A DNA stretch of 64,000 nt, taken from Pinus tabuliformis. Lineage: Eukaryota; Streptophyta; Pinopsida; Pinales; Pinaceae. Below, piece after piece: positions 1-10,855 of this stretch. The DNA is taken from the NCBI GenBank assembly GCA_031772625.1, contig CM062818.1, positions 1,676,684,667 through 1,676,748,666 of the forward strand. Reading direction: 5' to 3'. Numbering within the stretch: position 1 is the first letter of the stretch; the number at the start of each line of letters is the position of its first letter. A model generated the notes under the pieces. The model saw only the letters and a list, made by a program, of their open reading frames with translations. It did not search any database and was not told where the DNA came from. A program made the position numbers and the translations under genes.

Positions 1-609
1 CAGCTCTATGCCAGCCTCAAGCTGACTCATCCTCTCTTCTTCTCTCCTATATATAGAGCTCTTCTATGAGGTCTAAGGGGGCTAGAATTTTGTGTAAAGC
101 AAGGAGGTGCTGTTGGTTTACAGTTAGAGCTATTGGGTGATTGTTTTACTAGAGGTGAAGAGGAGAGTTCTTGCTGCTGGGGAGGTGCTGCTGGATTGGA
201 GCCATCAATGGTTGTAACCTTCTCAGAACCCTGTTACTTCTATCAATAAAGTTTTGCATGTTCTCCTATATACTTGTATTGCATTGATGTATTGTATTTA
301 CTTGTATATTTGATTCACTCTAATCCATGCATCAGTTATGAGTACATGTATCTTGTAGTTTCCTCTCTTGTTTGTGCAGGATCTGTGTGTAGCTGGACCG
401 GCAAAGAGAGCAAGGAGCTGGGGACAAGAGACAAAGAGAGAGGATAAGGATCGACTAAGCGAAAGACACCAGGTTGGTTAATCCTTTCTTCCTTCTCTCT
501 GTACTTTCATAAAGGAAAATATCAAAGCTTTACTTTCAGTTGTTGCTAAAGACTGTCACCTTTAGAGTAGGGATAGGGTCATCCGAGTCGGATACTTTTC
601 CCCACAACA
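1..609 (+). repeat. Element 1 5' LTR (3' 609 bp only)
   Basis: Aligns without gaps to 13870-14478. It contains a TATA box (TATATATAG, 48-56) and an AATAAA signal (245-250), and ends in CCCACAACA. The U3 start lies outside the window. Confidence 0.95.
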
Positions 610-612
610 AAC

Positions 613-630
613 TGGCAACTCCGCTGGGGA
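613..630 (+). promoter_or_regulatory. Primer binding site, tRNA-Arg type, with one change
   Basis: TGGCAACTCCGCTGGGGA starts three bases after the LTR. Element 2 has TGGCGACTCCGCTGGGGA, whose complement ends in CCA as a tRNA 3' end must; this sequence is known from Ogre-type elements as a tRNA-Arg site. Element 1 has G to A at the fifth base, one mismatch to the presumed primer. Confidence 0.85.
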
Positions 631-2323
631 GCCTAGTATCTTGTTGGTGTTTGTAGTATTTTGCTATTCATTTCTTGAAGAAACGAGTACCAAATCGAAA
701 AGCTTTTGATTATATCAAAAGCGAAGTAGAGGGTCTGTTACTCTTGCTCATTTGCTGAGGAAATTCAAGATTTGAAGAGCTTATCTACAAAAGACTCTTT
801 ACTCTTTGTGATAGATCTTCATCCTCTTGATCATCCCTTAGCCTGTACTTGACCTATAGCTTTTTATTTCAGCAAAAACAGTGCATTTTTGAGCTTTTTA
901 TGACCCGAAAAACTTTGTAGACGTAACTCTCATGTCCCAGAGCAGCCTGTCCACAGGCAGTCTGCATTACAGAGCAGGTACTCCCTTCGGGAACTGCGCT
1001 GAGAGTCAAACTGACAGACCAGAGCCTGCGCTGGTCCAGTTAGCCATTGTCTTGCTCAGTTTTCCCATTGTGTCTTGGCCCTGTGTTCACTGTTTTTTGC
1101 TGATTGCTTACTAGTCATTGTACTTGCTGTAAACCACATTCTCCTTGACATTATTCCGCCTCAGTTGTGTGACGAAACTGTGAATGTTCTTTCAGTATTT
1201 CTTGTTTCAGTTACAGTTTCCCATTGTGAAAAGCGAACCAGTATAGTTGTGACCTCTTAGATCCTGAACTGTAAAAGTGTCTTTGTGATCTTAAGAGCTA
1301 GTTTTATTACTGTTCATGGCTGTTTGAGTTTGTTTGTTTTTCATCTTATGGTTTGAATTCGTATATTTTTAGTGTTAAAACAAGTACCTGTAAGGTGCCT
1401 TTTCATTTTAGACGAAACTTGTTTGTTTACACTTCAAATTGAATTCGAAAATTATACAACAATTTCATTTTGTCTACATCAACATTAAGGGAAAAGAAAA
1501 GAAATACATGCATCTTGCATTTGCATTTTTGATAAGTTTGTGTGTCTGATCTAGGAGAAAGTGCATTAGCTTGTGCTTTGTGCTCTGTGTGGAAAGATAT
1601 TGTTTTTCTCTCCCCTCAGTAGTTAGGATTTTCAAAGCTAAAAAGATTGTAAATCTTGCTTATCATTTTAGCTGCATTTAGGAATTTGTACCAATACATC
1701 TCGTGGTGATCCTGAAAGACAAACTGATAAACAAGATCAACTTAAAATATATTGAATGATTCTAAAAACGCATTGTAACATAACGCTCACAATAGAGGTC
1801 TAGGTAGAGACGTGTTCCGGCGTCGTTAAACGTAGTGACTGTCGATCTCTACGAAGGTGGGTGATTCCTCCTGAGGGACGATAGCACTAATACGGACTTG
1901 AGCTCCCGCGTACCGTCGCGTATATTGGGAGACCCCTATAGGCAATTATCCTTTATTCTTAGGAAGCCGTGTCGACCGCCCTACTGATCGCGATGCAGTG
2001 AACACAGCATTCACGAAGATCGACCACCCGTACCGTAAAACGTATTCTGTGGTTTCGCGAAAGGTTTGGCACACCCTCTGCCTAGATCTCTAGAGCAGTT
2101 TCTTTTGGCCCTTTTCAAACTCTATAACTGAAAAGGTCCAGCCGAGCATTTGTCACTTCGGGCTCGTTAATACATCGAAGGCGACTAGAGTCATCTTTAG
2201 CTTTTTCTCGACTCTTAAAACATGAAAAAGCAAAGTTGTGTCTAAAAGCGTCTAATAAAATTCATTCAATACGGAAACATAATTCCCCTTTTTGTATTTT
2301 AGTTGATCAAGTAATCCGCAACC
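631..2323 (+). other. Element 1 leader, about 1.7 kb, non-coding and structured
   Basis: There is no long ORF. It is largely collinear with the element 2 leader (16553-18251). Conserved blocks include GACG...CGTC followed by GTTAAA near 1818-1836, CTCCC...GGGAG near 1905-1931, CCTATAGG near 1936, and three hairpins at 2107-2235. CTGCATTA/CTGCGCTG motifs start at 962, 994 and 1026, exactly 32 bp apart. The leader ends at an in-frame TAA (2312-2314), after which the gag frame opens without an ATG. Confidence 0.75.
2107..2235 (+). other. Leader hairpin trio of element 1
   Basis: Hairpin a, 2107-2139: arms GGCCCTTTTCA and TGAAAAGGTCC, 10 of 11 pairs, loop AACTCTATAAC. Hairpin b, 2152-2185: GTC plus CTTCG pairs with CGAAG plus GAC across a loop containing GGCTCGTTAATA. 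Hairpin c, 2195-2235: CTTT-A-GCTTTTTC pairs with GAAAAAGC-AAAG, 12 pairs with one bulged A, loop containing GACTCTTAAAA. Element 2 forms the same three at 18038-18165. Structures were derived by eye. Confidence 0.75.
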
Positions 2324-5300
2324 GTGGAGGAAAGTCAATTAAAACTCCGTCGTTCGGGGAGACTTGCGAGTCAACCGTCTTTGTCTCCGGAACCGAGAGT
2401 AGTACGGACGAAGTGAACTCGCTGGACCAGGTCAAAATCTCCTTTTAAAGTTAGAACGGAAGTTCCAACAACATCTGAGATTCTGGTCACTCCCGATATT
2501 TCTGGAATCCCTGCCTCTATTGAAGAAGTTCAACAGCAACAGAAGGACAGTTGTACTGATCCTAGTCTGAAAACAAGTACTTGCATAACTGAACCAGTTC
2601 CATCTGAAACCGGTCCACAGAGTCTTGTTGGTCAAACAACTGTCGCTGTCGAAGCAACCCCTTCTTTGGCACCAGAAATCTTTTACGGACCTGACGGTCT
2701 TCCTCTTCCTCCTGGTCTGATTGCAATAAAGGAAATCGTAGAGGACCAGCAAGCAAATACTCCAATTCATTTTGGAGTAGGTGCCCCTCTTTTTCCTTCT
2801 GCATCAGAAGTTTGTCTATCGCCACCGGAAGTTCCTGAAGAATCGTTAGGAAGTTTATTGGATAGACTTAAAATGTCTGAACAACCGTCGACATCTAGGA
2901 CTGTGCCAAATGACACAGCAATAGCAGAAGCTCCTGCTGTCACTCCAACGATGTTTGCCGGCATACCATCTGTCCCAACTAGTTCTCATCAACTAGAAGG
3001 AGTCCACCCAGGGACTATTATGACAACTTGGTCTGTTCCAGTTTGTTCTTCCGGTATAATACCCGGTAATTCTTATGTTGAAACTAGACAAATTGATCCC
3101 TTTGGAAATCAGTTTGGGCCATCCAGTCCTCAAAGGCCATCTATACCCTTGAGCTCCGGATTGTTACCGTATGGGGGGCAATATGCCCTTTCACTTCCCC
3201 TTCCGGGGGGATACCCATACGGCAGTTTTCAACAACATTCAGGTTTGACTGAAGTAACGACGAGTGGTTGGGTACCTATGTTGCCCCAACAACCAAGAGT
3301 TGTATATTCCATGCAACAGTGTGTACCTATGTCTAGTATCCCGACGACGCCAGCAATTGTAACCGTGTCGCAAGTTCAATCGATGCCTGTTGGATGTCAA
3401 CCTCAAGTTGTAATGCAACAGCCCATTGACCCTGCAACACAACCACAATCGCCAACTGGCGGGACGACACAGATACAAACGGGAACTATAACCCCGCATC
3501 TTGGTCCGTCGGTTAGTGTCGCACAGCAAAACATGGCTTCACAACCATGGATGGTGCAATACCAACAACCTCAGTTTCAACAGGTGTACCAGGGATCTGA
3601 ACAACAGATCTTTGCGAATAGTGGGCAACCCTATATTCAGAACGGGTTAAATCAACCACTTTACAGTGGCCAAGCCCACCAGCCGTATCAGTCATATCAA
3701 CATCAGTTGCATTATGCTGGTATGCAAAGACCTACTGCTCAGGCGATTCCATCGTACCCTGGGTACGCCTCGCCAAACCTGAATCAGTAGTTGCCATTCG
3801 TGGCGACCCTGGAATTACCAGATTTACATCGATTAACGAACGATCCAATCGCCTATGCCCATTGGTGGCCAGCGATTCCTCACAAACTTCCTTCGGACAT
3901 TCCTAAATTCAATGGAAATCCTGGCGAAGACCCGTCGAATCATGTGATGACATTCCATCTGTGGTGTTCATCGAATACCTTGAATGATGATTCGATAAGG
4001 CTTCGTCTTTTCCAGAGGACATTGACTGGTCCGGCGGCCAAATGGTATATTGAATTACCTAGAGCCTCGTTCGACAATTTTAGTTCCCTAGCCACGACTT
4101 TCTTAACACACTTTCAGTTACCTATAAGGTACGAAACTGGAACAGAGATCTTGACCAATTTTAAGCAGACAACGGCCACACATATATCAGATCATATACA
4201 TGAGTGGCGCCGTCGGCGCAGAATGGTAAAAACCTATGTTCCAGATCAGCTATTAGCTGAGTGGTTTATAAAGTCGCTTCTGCCAGCTATAACAGAAGAT
4301 GTGGCCAAGGGAGGCGTCGTAACAGAGGAGCAAGTTATTGCTCGTGCTCAATATTTGGACTTAGTATATACTCAGTCGGGCACGCTCTATGATAAGATAC
4401 CTGACGCCCCCAGACCGGAATTTTCAATCCCTCCTCCTCCCGGATCGAATAGTGACTCTCACGCCGGTGATGGCGTGATTGGAACTGCAAACGCTAAGTC
4501 GACAAGGGATTCGAATAAGAAAGCCCGTAAGACTTCGAATCAAAAAGCAAATCAAGAGATTCTTGCTTCGGAGGTAAATGCTGTATCTACGGATAAAGAC
4601 AAAAACTCCAATCAACCAGGAAGCAAGAAGAAACAAAACAAAGGGAAGAAGAAGAAACAAGGTGGGTCATCCCCTCAAAAAACTTCTTCAAACCCTCCTG
4701 GGCAAGGGAAACAATTTTATCCATGTCAAATATGTGATGAAAATCATTCAACAAAGAACTGTCCGTTCAAAGCTGAGTTAAAGAGGTTCTTTAAAAGTTC
4801 CCAAACTTCGGCTGTGTTGACTGATCCATTTCCCGCCCCAGGTCAGAATATGGTTGATAGTGGAAATGCTTCCCCGTCTCAAGTGCTTATGTTGTCGGTT
4901 TCTAAGCAAAATGATGCTTTGATCTCGACTAGGAATAAAGATTATGGGAATCCGTCGGTGTCGAACGACAAAGGGAAAGATCAACCCAGTAGTTCGACAA
5001 CAACTTCGGCAGAAGTTGTACCCCCCCTCACGCATGAATTAACAATAAAGCCACCTAAGGGAGTAGTACACAAGTCGACATTTAACCCTCGCGCCAGAGC
5101 GGCGCAACACTATAATATAGTGGAGGATTTGGCCCAATCGCCATCTGCTATGTCGACTCTTGAGGTACTACAAAATTGTCCATCCCAAAGGCAGGCATTG
5201 TTATCAGCAATTGGTGGAGTGGATCCTAAAGATTCCAATCTTGTATCCTTTGATCACAAAGGATATGATCCTCAGTTACCAGCACAACTAGCTTTCCTTA

Positions 5301-5920
5301 TTCAAGTGAAAGCACTCAACAAAACTGTTCATAGAACAATTATTGATGAGGGAGCATCGACATGTATCATGTCGATGAGTTGCTGGAAAACTATTGGATC
5401 TCCAACCTTGTCGCGATCTTCGACGACATTGAAAGCATTTGACGGTAGGTCATACACTCCGTACGGAATCCTAAATAACTTTAAGGTGGAACTAGGAGGA
5501 AAAACAGTGGAAATTGATGTTGAAGTCATTGATGGCAATCTTGACTATAACATCCTACTGGGAAGACCATGGATATATGCCATGGCAGCTGTAGTGTCGA
5601 CATATTTTAGGAAGATCGCATTCCCATTTGAAGGAGGGATTACGATCGTCGACCAACAGAATTTCCTCCCTAATGGTTCACAAGTTACTGGAAGCATTCC
5701 CCTGATCCATGGAAGCGACCATTCAATACGAGATATCGGAGTAGGCTTGCTAAAAGATCCCACAATGATGGGAACTTTCACGTTGCCACCTCCTTTCCAT
5801 GAAGGGAATATCCCGTTTGTAGCAACATGCAACATGGTATCTTCGTCAAAGGTCGCAGAAGACAAAGTCGTCATGGATTATCAAGTGGTTTTGCCACCTA
5901 GCCCTATTGAAATATTGTAG
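2324..5920 (+). CDS. gag-pro: Gag-protease polyprotein of element 1 (two internal nonsense codons)
   Basis: One continuous frame of about 1,198 codons forming the structural Gag protein and the aspartic protease that matures it. The N-terminal about 180 residues are Pro/Ser/Thr-rich and conserved with element 2, yet have no ATG; the first in-frame ATG (KMSEQPSTSR) is near 2873. A Q/P/Y-rich segment follows, then the capsid-like gag domain (about residues 540-670, with FHLWCSSNTLNDDSIRLRLF), a Lys-rich stretch, zinc knuckle CQICDENHSTKNC (4724-4762) and protease with DEGAS in place of DTGAS (5345) and LLGRPW. Nonsense codons: TGA 2414-2416 (element 2 has CGA) and TAG 3788-3790 (element 2 reads CAG). 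The final TAG 5918-5920 is shared by both elements and is probably functional. Confidence 0.9.
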
Positions 5921-5926
5921 CAATCA
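5918..5926 (+). promoter_or_regulatory. Probable stop-codon readthrough site between Gag-protease and Pol
   Basis: TAG CAA TCA, followed by ATG and an uninterrupted Pol frame in the same phase. UAG-CAR-YYA is the established tobamovirus (TMV) type readthrough consensus, and CAA-UCA fits it. The identical nine bases occur at the same place in element 2 (21858-21866), whereas the other stops differ between the elements. Confidence 0.75.
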
Positions 5927-8900
5927 ATGTTTCAGGCATGGAAGGCGAGCCCAAATCAACGCTCGTCAAGCGTTTGGGTAGATAGGTCCGAAGAATATGG
6001 TACCCCATTAGACCCTTGGTCAAAAGTTCATGGGACTGACGAAGGAATCTTACAATCATTAATGATTGAGGGGGCACCATGGAATGATCACCACCATCGT
6101 TCCCTTCTTCCAGAATGTGAAGAAGAAACTCATCACGACCTATATCACCCTTCAGTGTTTGAATTCCTAACAAATACTGTAAATACGGTGGATTCAGAGA
6201 GAAACCTATCCAATATTGAAGAGACCGTAGCCGTAAACATCTCGACAAAATCTGATGTTGTAGAGAATATTCATGTCGGCAAAAGTTGTTCCCCTTCAGA
6301 ACTGGAAATATATAGTGCTCTCTTTCGCGAATTTAGAGATGTCTTTGCATGGTCATATGATGAAATGCCAGGCATTGACTCGAGCATAGTTGAACATGAA
6401 ATTAAAATGTATCCTGATGTCAAACCAGTAAGACAACGGCTTCGACAGGTACATCCGAAGAAAGCCGCTGCCATTAAGGCGGAAGTTGAAAAACTTCTCC
6501 ATGCTGGATTCATCTACCCGGTTCCTCTAACCGATTGGGTATCGAATATTGTCCCTGTTATGAAAAAACAAGGGACGATAAGAGTGTGCGTCGACTATAG
6601 GGATGTAAACCAAGCTTGTCCGAAGGACAACTACCCTACACCCTTCATCGACCAGATAATTGATGAATGCGCCGGATGTGAAATCTTTTCCTTTATGGAT
6701 GGATTCTCCGGGTATAATCAAATAAATATCCGCCCACAGGACCAGTATAAGACTGCATTTATTTGTCCGTGGGGCACATTCGCTTATCGAAAATTACCCT
6801 TTGGTTTAAAGAACGCAGGGGCGACATTTCAGAGGGCAATGAATTATGCCTTCCATGACATCAAGAACATTGTTCAACCTTACCTCGACGATCTTCCGGC
6901 TCATTCGCAGAAGCGGACTGATCATCCGCGGCATTTGAGAGCAATATTTCTACGTTGCCGACATTACAAGATAAGACTCAATCCGCACAAGTGTGTGTTT
7001 TGCGTCGGTTCTGGTCGTTTACTTGGCTTTGTGGTCTCTAAGGACGGGATTCGTCTCGACCCTTGTAAGGTTCAGGCAATCATTAATTTTCCTCCACCTT
7101 CAAATTTGCTTCAGATTCAGAAACTCCAAGGGAAAGCAAACTTTCTGAGGAGGTTCATTCCAAATTACGCAGAACTTGCCAAAGGTTATACTCGTCTTTT
7201 GAAAAAGGATGTACCTTTTGTCTGGGACCAGGTTGCGCAAGCTTCCTTTGACGCTCTGAAAGATTCTCTAGTAAGAGCATCATTAATGTACGCCCCGGAC
7301 TATCAAAGAGATTTTAACCTGTATCTAGCTACAGCAGATACGACCATTGCGATGGTCTTAGTGCAAGAAGTCGATGGAATTGAACATCCTATTTATTATT
7401 TAAGTAAAAACTTAAATGAAACAGAAAGTAAATATTCCTATGTTGAAAAACTAGCGCTTGCTGTTGTTCAAGCGATTCAAAGATTTCGACATTATGTCCT
7501 CTTTAGGAAAACTACTGTTCTGTCAGATTGCAACCCCATGACGTATATACTGTCGTGACAGTTGCTTGGGGGCAAATATTCAAAATGGATAGCGATCCTT
7601 CAAGAGTTTGATCTGGATTTTGTAAAATCCAAATCAAAGAAAGCTCTAGTTTTTGCGGAATTATTGTGCGATCTCCCATCGTCGTCCAACGATGAAACAT
7701 CAGAAGAGTCAATCGTGGATGAAAATTTGTTTCTGAAATCAGTAAGCGATGAGTGGTATGGAGACATCATTGTTTATCTCCAAACCCAAAAATTTAGGCC
7801 TAATACCTCACACTCGGAACGGAAACGTATACGATACCAATCTAAAGACTACATGATCGTCGGTGATACACTTTACCGTCGTGGTGTCGATACGGTTCTG
7901 AGGAGGTGCCTTACCCATGAGGAGGCCGAAAAAGCCCTGAATGATTATCATTCAGGCGCGTGCGGGGGACATCAATCTGGATATGCAACAGCACAAAGAA
8001 TCTTACGAGCAGGATATTTCTGGCCAACTATGTTTAAAGATTGCATAATAGCTGTCAGAAGTTGCCATGCATGTCAGATCTTTGATAGCAAAACCAGAAG
8101 ACCGCCCGCACCCTTATAGCCGATAGTTGTTGTTGGGCCCTTCGCCAAGTGGGGCATCGATTTCATGCAATGTAACCCCACCTCGACCGGGGGGCATGGG
8201 TATATTATAGTCGCTGTTGACTATTTTACCAAATGGGCCGAGGCGATGCCTACATTGGATAACACTGGTGAAACAGCTGCCCTTTTCTTTTTTAATCATG
8301 TAGTCGCCAGGTTCGGCGTTCCGCAAGCTATAGTGACAGATCATGGATCGCATTTTCGCAATCACATGATGGTTGAATTAGCTGCCAAACTAGGGCTATC
8401 TCACGACAGCTCTACCCCATATTATCCACAAGCCAACGGACAAGTTGAGGCAATCAACAAGATCCTGAAGCGTATGTTGCAAAGGATGATCGGGGTTCAC
8501 AAGAGAAGATGGCATCTAATCCTGTACTCAGCATTATGGGCTTACCGAACCTCGGTAAAAAACGCCACTGGGTTCACACCATTCCAATTGGTGTATGGCC
8601 TGGAGGCAGTATTACCGATCCAATGCGAAATTTCGTCTCTTAAACTCGCAATTGACCTCCTCCCCAGAACCTGAGAAGAAGAGGCTCGTTTCTTGGAATT
8701 GATCCAGTTGGATGAAAACCGTCGTAACGCCGCTTTGGCGAACGAAGCCCATAAGAAACGAGTCAAAGCACAGTTCGACAAGAATGTCAAACCTCGCATC
8801 TTCTCTGAGGGTGACTTGGTTTTGCTTTACGACCAAGAATCCGACAAATTAGGAGCAGGAAAATTTCAGTCCTTGTGGATGGGTCCCTATATTGTTAAAA

Positions 8901-8998
8901 GGGTGTTAGCAAAAGGAACCTACGAGTTAATGGATTATGACGGAATACCACTGGCGCAACCCCGTAACGGGTTGTACCTCAAGCGTTACTATGCCTAA
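5921..8998 (+). CDS. pol: Pol: reverse transcriptase, RNase H, integrase (three nonsense codons)
   Basis: About 1,025 codons in the Gag-protease frame. Order: N-terminal linker; RT from about residue 165 (VCVDYRDVNQ, FMDGFSGYNQI, catalytic YLDD at 6881-6892); Ty3-type RNase H from about residue 465; integrase with zinc-binding residues in GGHQSGYATAQR and CHACQ, then D (VAVDYFTKW), D (VTDHGSHF), E (GQVEAIN), and a C-terminal domain ending LYLKRYYA. It makes the cDNA and inserts it. Nonsense codons: TGA 7556-7558, TAG 8117-8119, TGA 8672-8674, each one C-to-T change from Arg or Gln codons that family context suggests. Catalytic residues are intact, so the copy is only lightly damaged. Confidence 0.93.
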
Positions 8999-9084
8999 AT
9001 AGTAACCTGAGTGCTTTTGTTGTATTTTGTTTTCGCTAAAATGTTTGTTTCGGTTAAGTAATCTGCCCTTCTCATTTGTTGCAG
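8999..9084 (+). other. Spacer before ORF for second RNase H, ending in a splice-acceptor-like tract
   Basis: Non-coding, 86 bp. The last bases are a pyrimidine-rich tract ending TTTGTTGCAG, directly joined to the ATG of the next ORF. No donor inside the spacer would remove the Pol stop, so if the acceptor is used the donor lies further upstream. Confidence 0.5.
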
Positions 9085-9510
9085 ATGTCGAATTATTCTG
9101 AGACATATGTGGGATATGCCGACGGAGCGAGTCGTAGTACGCGGAATTTGTCCTCCGCAGCCTGGGCCATTTTTTATCCAAGCGGCGAGTTAGTGAGTTT
9201 CAGAGGTGTGTGTATTGGGCGGTCAACGAACAATATCGCTGAATATAGCGCGTTGATTGAACTCCTCTCTGATACCATCTCTCATGGTATACGCCGACTA
9301 ATTGTTAGGCTAGACTCACAACTTGTGATACTACAACTCACTGGTATATATTCAGTCCGCAATCCAGCTATTTATCGTATGTTTCTAAGGGTTAAGATTT
9401 TGGAAAGAGAGTTTGATTTAATTCAATACCAACATATTTCCAGAAACTTGAACACATTAACAGATTCATTAGCAAACTATGTATTAGATAGGCATTTACA
9501 ACATATATAA
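9085..9510 (+). CDS. Second RNase H (archaeal-like, Tat lineage), separate ORF after integrase
   Basis: 141 residues with an RNase H active-site series: D in GYADGASR, E in NIAEYSALIE, D in VRLDSQLVI and a final D in NTLTDSLANY. Tat elements are known to carry an additional archaeal/plant-type RNase H besides the Ty3 one, thought to help remove RNA from the hybrid during reverse transcription. It is usually described between the Ty3 RNase H and integrase; here it follows integrase, after a stop and 86-bp spacer. The ATG at 9085 was chosen because it directly follows the acceptor-like TTGCAG and begins the conserved region. The frame is intact. Expression may need splicing or internal initiation (inference). 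Confidence 0.85.
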   Translation: MSNYSETYVGYADGASRSTRNLSSAAWAIFYPSGELVSFRGVCIGRSTNNIAEYSALIELLSDTISHGIRRLIVRLDSQLVILQLTGIYSVRNPAIYRMFLRVKILEREFDLIQYQHISRNLNTLTDSLANYVLDRHLQHI

Positions 9511-9675
9511 AAAGAGATGCATCGGTGCTATGCAAGTGGATCACAAATAAACTGAAATAAACTCCGAAAATCAAAATATATAAAGCTGTTTATAGTTTGT
9601 ACATAATGTGCTGTAATCAAAACAAAATTGGTCATGCGACCTAGAACTCAAAAAGATGCTAGGGGGCACCCTAGC

Positions 9676-10855
9676 CTAGTGGTGCTCATGAAAGTACGTC
9701 ACGGTCTGTGCGATCATGCGCAAGAGACGAGTCCATCGTCTAGGCACGCCAATAGTGTGCCGCTGCAACTGTAAAGGTAACTCGTCAATCTGTACATCCG
9801 GAAGACCACGAGTAAGGCTCTCAACCTGCTCCTGCACAGCTGCAAGTATCTCAGTATCACCAAGGTCGCGAATAACAACTCTCCTAGCAGGCTCTACTGC
9901 TGGGGCAGCAACTGGCGATCGTGGACGAACTACTGGACGAACAGGACCAACATCTGCATGCACCCAAGAGTTTGATCAGTTTTGAACAGTAACATCATGA
10001 ATAAAAACAATAAACAGTGATATGGTCAGAGATTTTACCAATAGCGCCCCATTGCTCGCCATCCGGAAGCACCAAGTCCAGATCACCTCGGTAGTCCATA
10101 CCCACATATGGATACTCAGAAAATGCCATCTCCTGACGCTCGAACCACCTAAAGAAGGACTCAGTGAAAGTGATATGAGGTTGACCAGCATGCCGGGACA
10201 TATGGTCAACCCACCTCTGCATGCGTGGCTCGGTCGGAGAAGGCAAATCAAGCATGATGTACTGAGGTTGCATCAATGGGATTTTCTCCAAGATAAAGGC
10301 AGTCAGAATAGAACCAAATCCAAAGTTCTTCAGCCCCCCGTCCTTTACCTTGGTCAATTGACTTTTCATCTGAACAAGTACTGCATCACACCAGTTAAAC
10401 ACTTTCGGTTGGAGACACTCCAAGGCGTGCTGCATATAAGATCTGTTGGCAACATGTAAAGCTGCGCTACCTGCCATCCTACCAATGGTAAACAGAATGG
10501 ACCTGAGAGACCTGTCAGTGATGTCACGGATATTGATCTTGCCGTCTTTGCTCGGCTGTGAACCTTCCCGGCAATACTGACGAATGTAGTCCCTGGTGGA
10601 ATTAGTCCCTCGGACCGTACCTGACAAAGAAATGGGGGCACCCCGCCTTGACAACCCAGTCAAGAAGTACATGTCCTCTATGGTCAAGGGGATGGTTTTC
10701 CCCCTAATCTGGAATACTTGGTTGACAGGATCCCAAGCATCAAGCATATACTGCAGTAAAGAAATCTGTGCTCTCATGCTAGAGATACGGAAGAACTTCA
10801 GCAGGCCACAGTTCCGAAGCGCATTCACCGTGACTGGGTCATGGAGTGCAACCAT
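9676..10855 (-). CDS. Antisense plant-mobile-domain (PMD)-like gene, two exons
   Basis: Read on the minus strand: exon 1 10855-10039, intron 10038-9954, exon 2 9953-9676, giving 364 residues. Exon 1 resembles the aminotransferase-like plant mobile domain: ALRNCGLLKFF, then LTIEDMYFLTGLSRRGAPI, then a helical core ending near WFERQEMAF. Exon 2 adds a Pro/Arg-rich linker and a short helical tail (TEILAAVQEQVESLTRGL). Cellular PMD proteins (MAIL1/MAIN) act in nuclear silencing and genome stability; the function here is unknown. Extra, often antisense, ORFs between pol and the 3' LTR are known in Tat elements. The ATG at 10855 is preceded in frame by a TGA and, further up, ATG TCC CTT ACA TGG CGA GAA, so the original start may be upstream. 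Confidence 0.75.
9954..10038 (-). other. Predicted intron of the antisense PMD gene (85 nt)
   Basis: On the minus strand the donor is ATTG|GTAAAATC and the acceptor GCATGCAG|ATGTTGG. Unspliced, exon 1 stops 45 nt inside the intron. Spliced, ATT-G joins AT-GTT in phase and leads into a 92-codon open frame. A minus-strand intron is not removed from the plus-strand genomic RNA, so it can survive retrotransposition. Confidence 0.7.
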
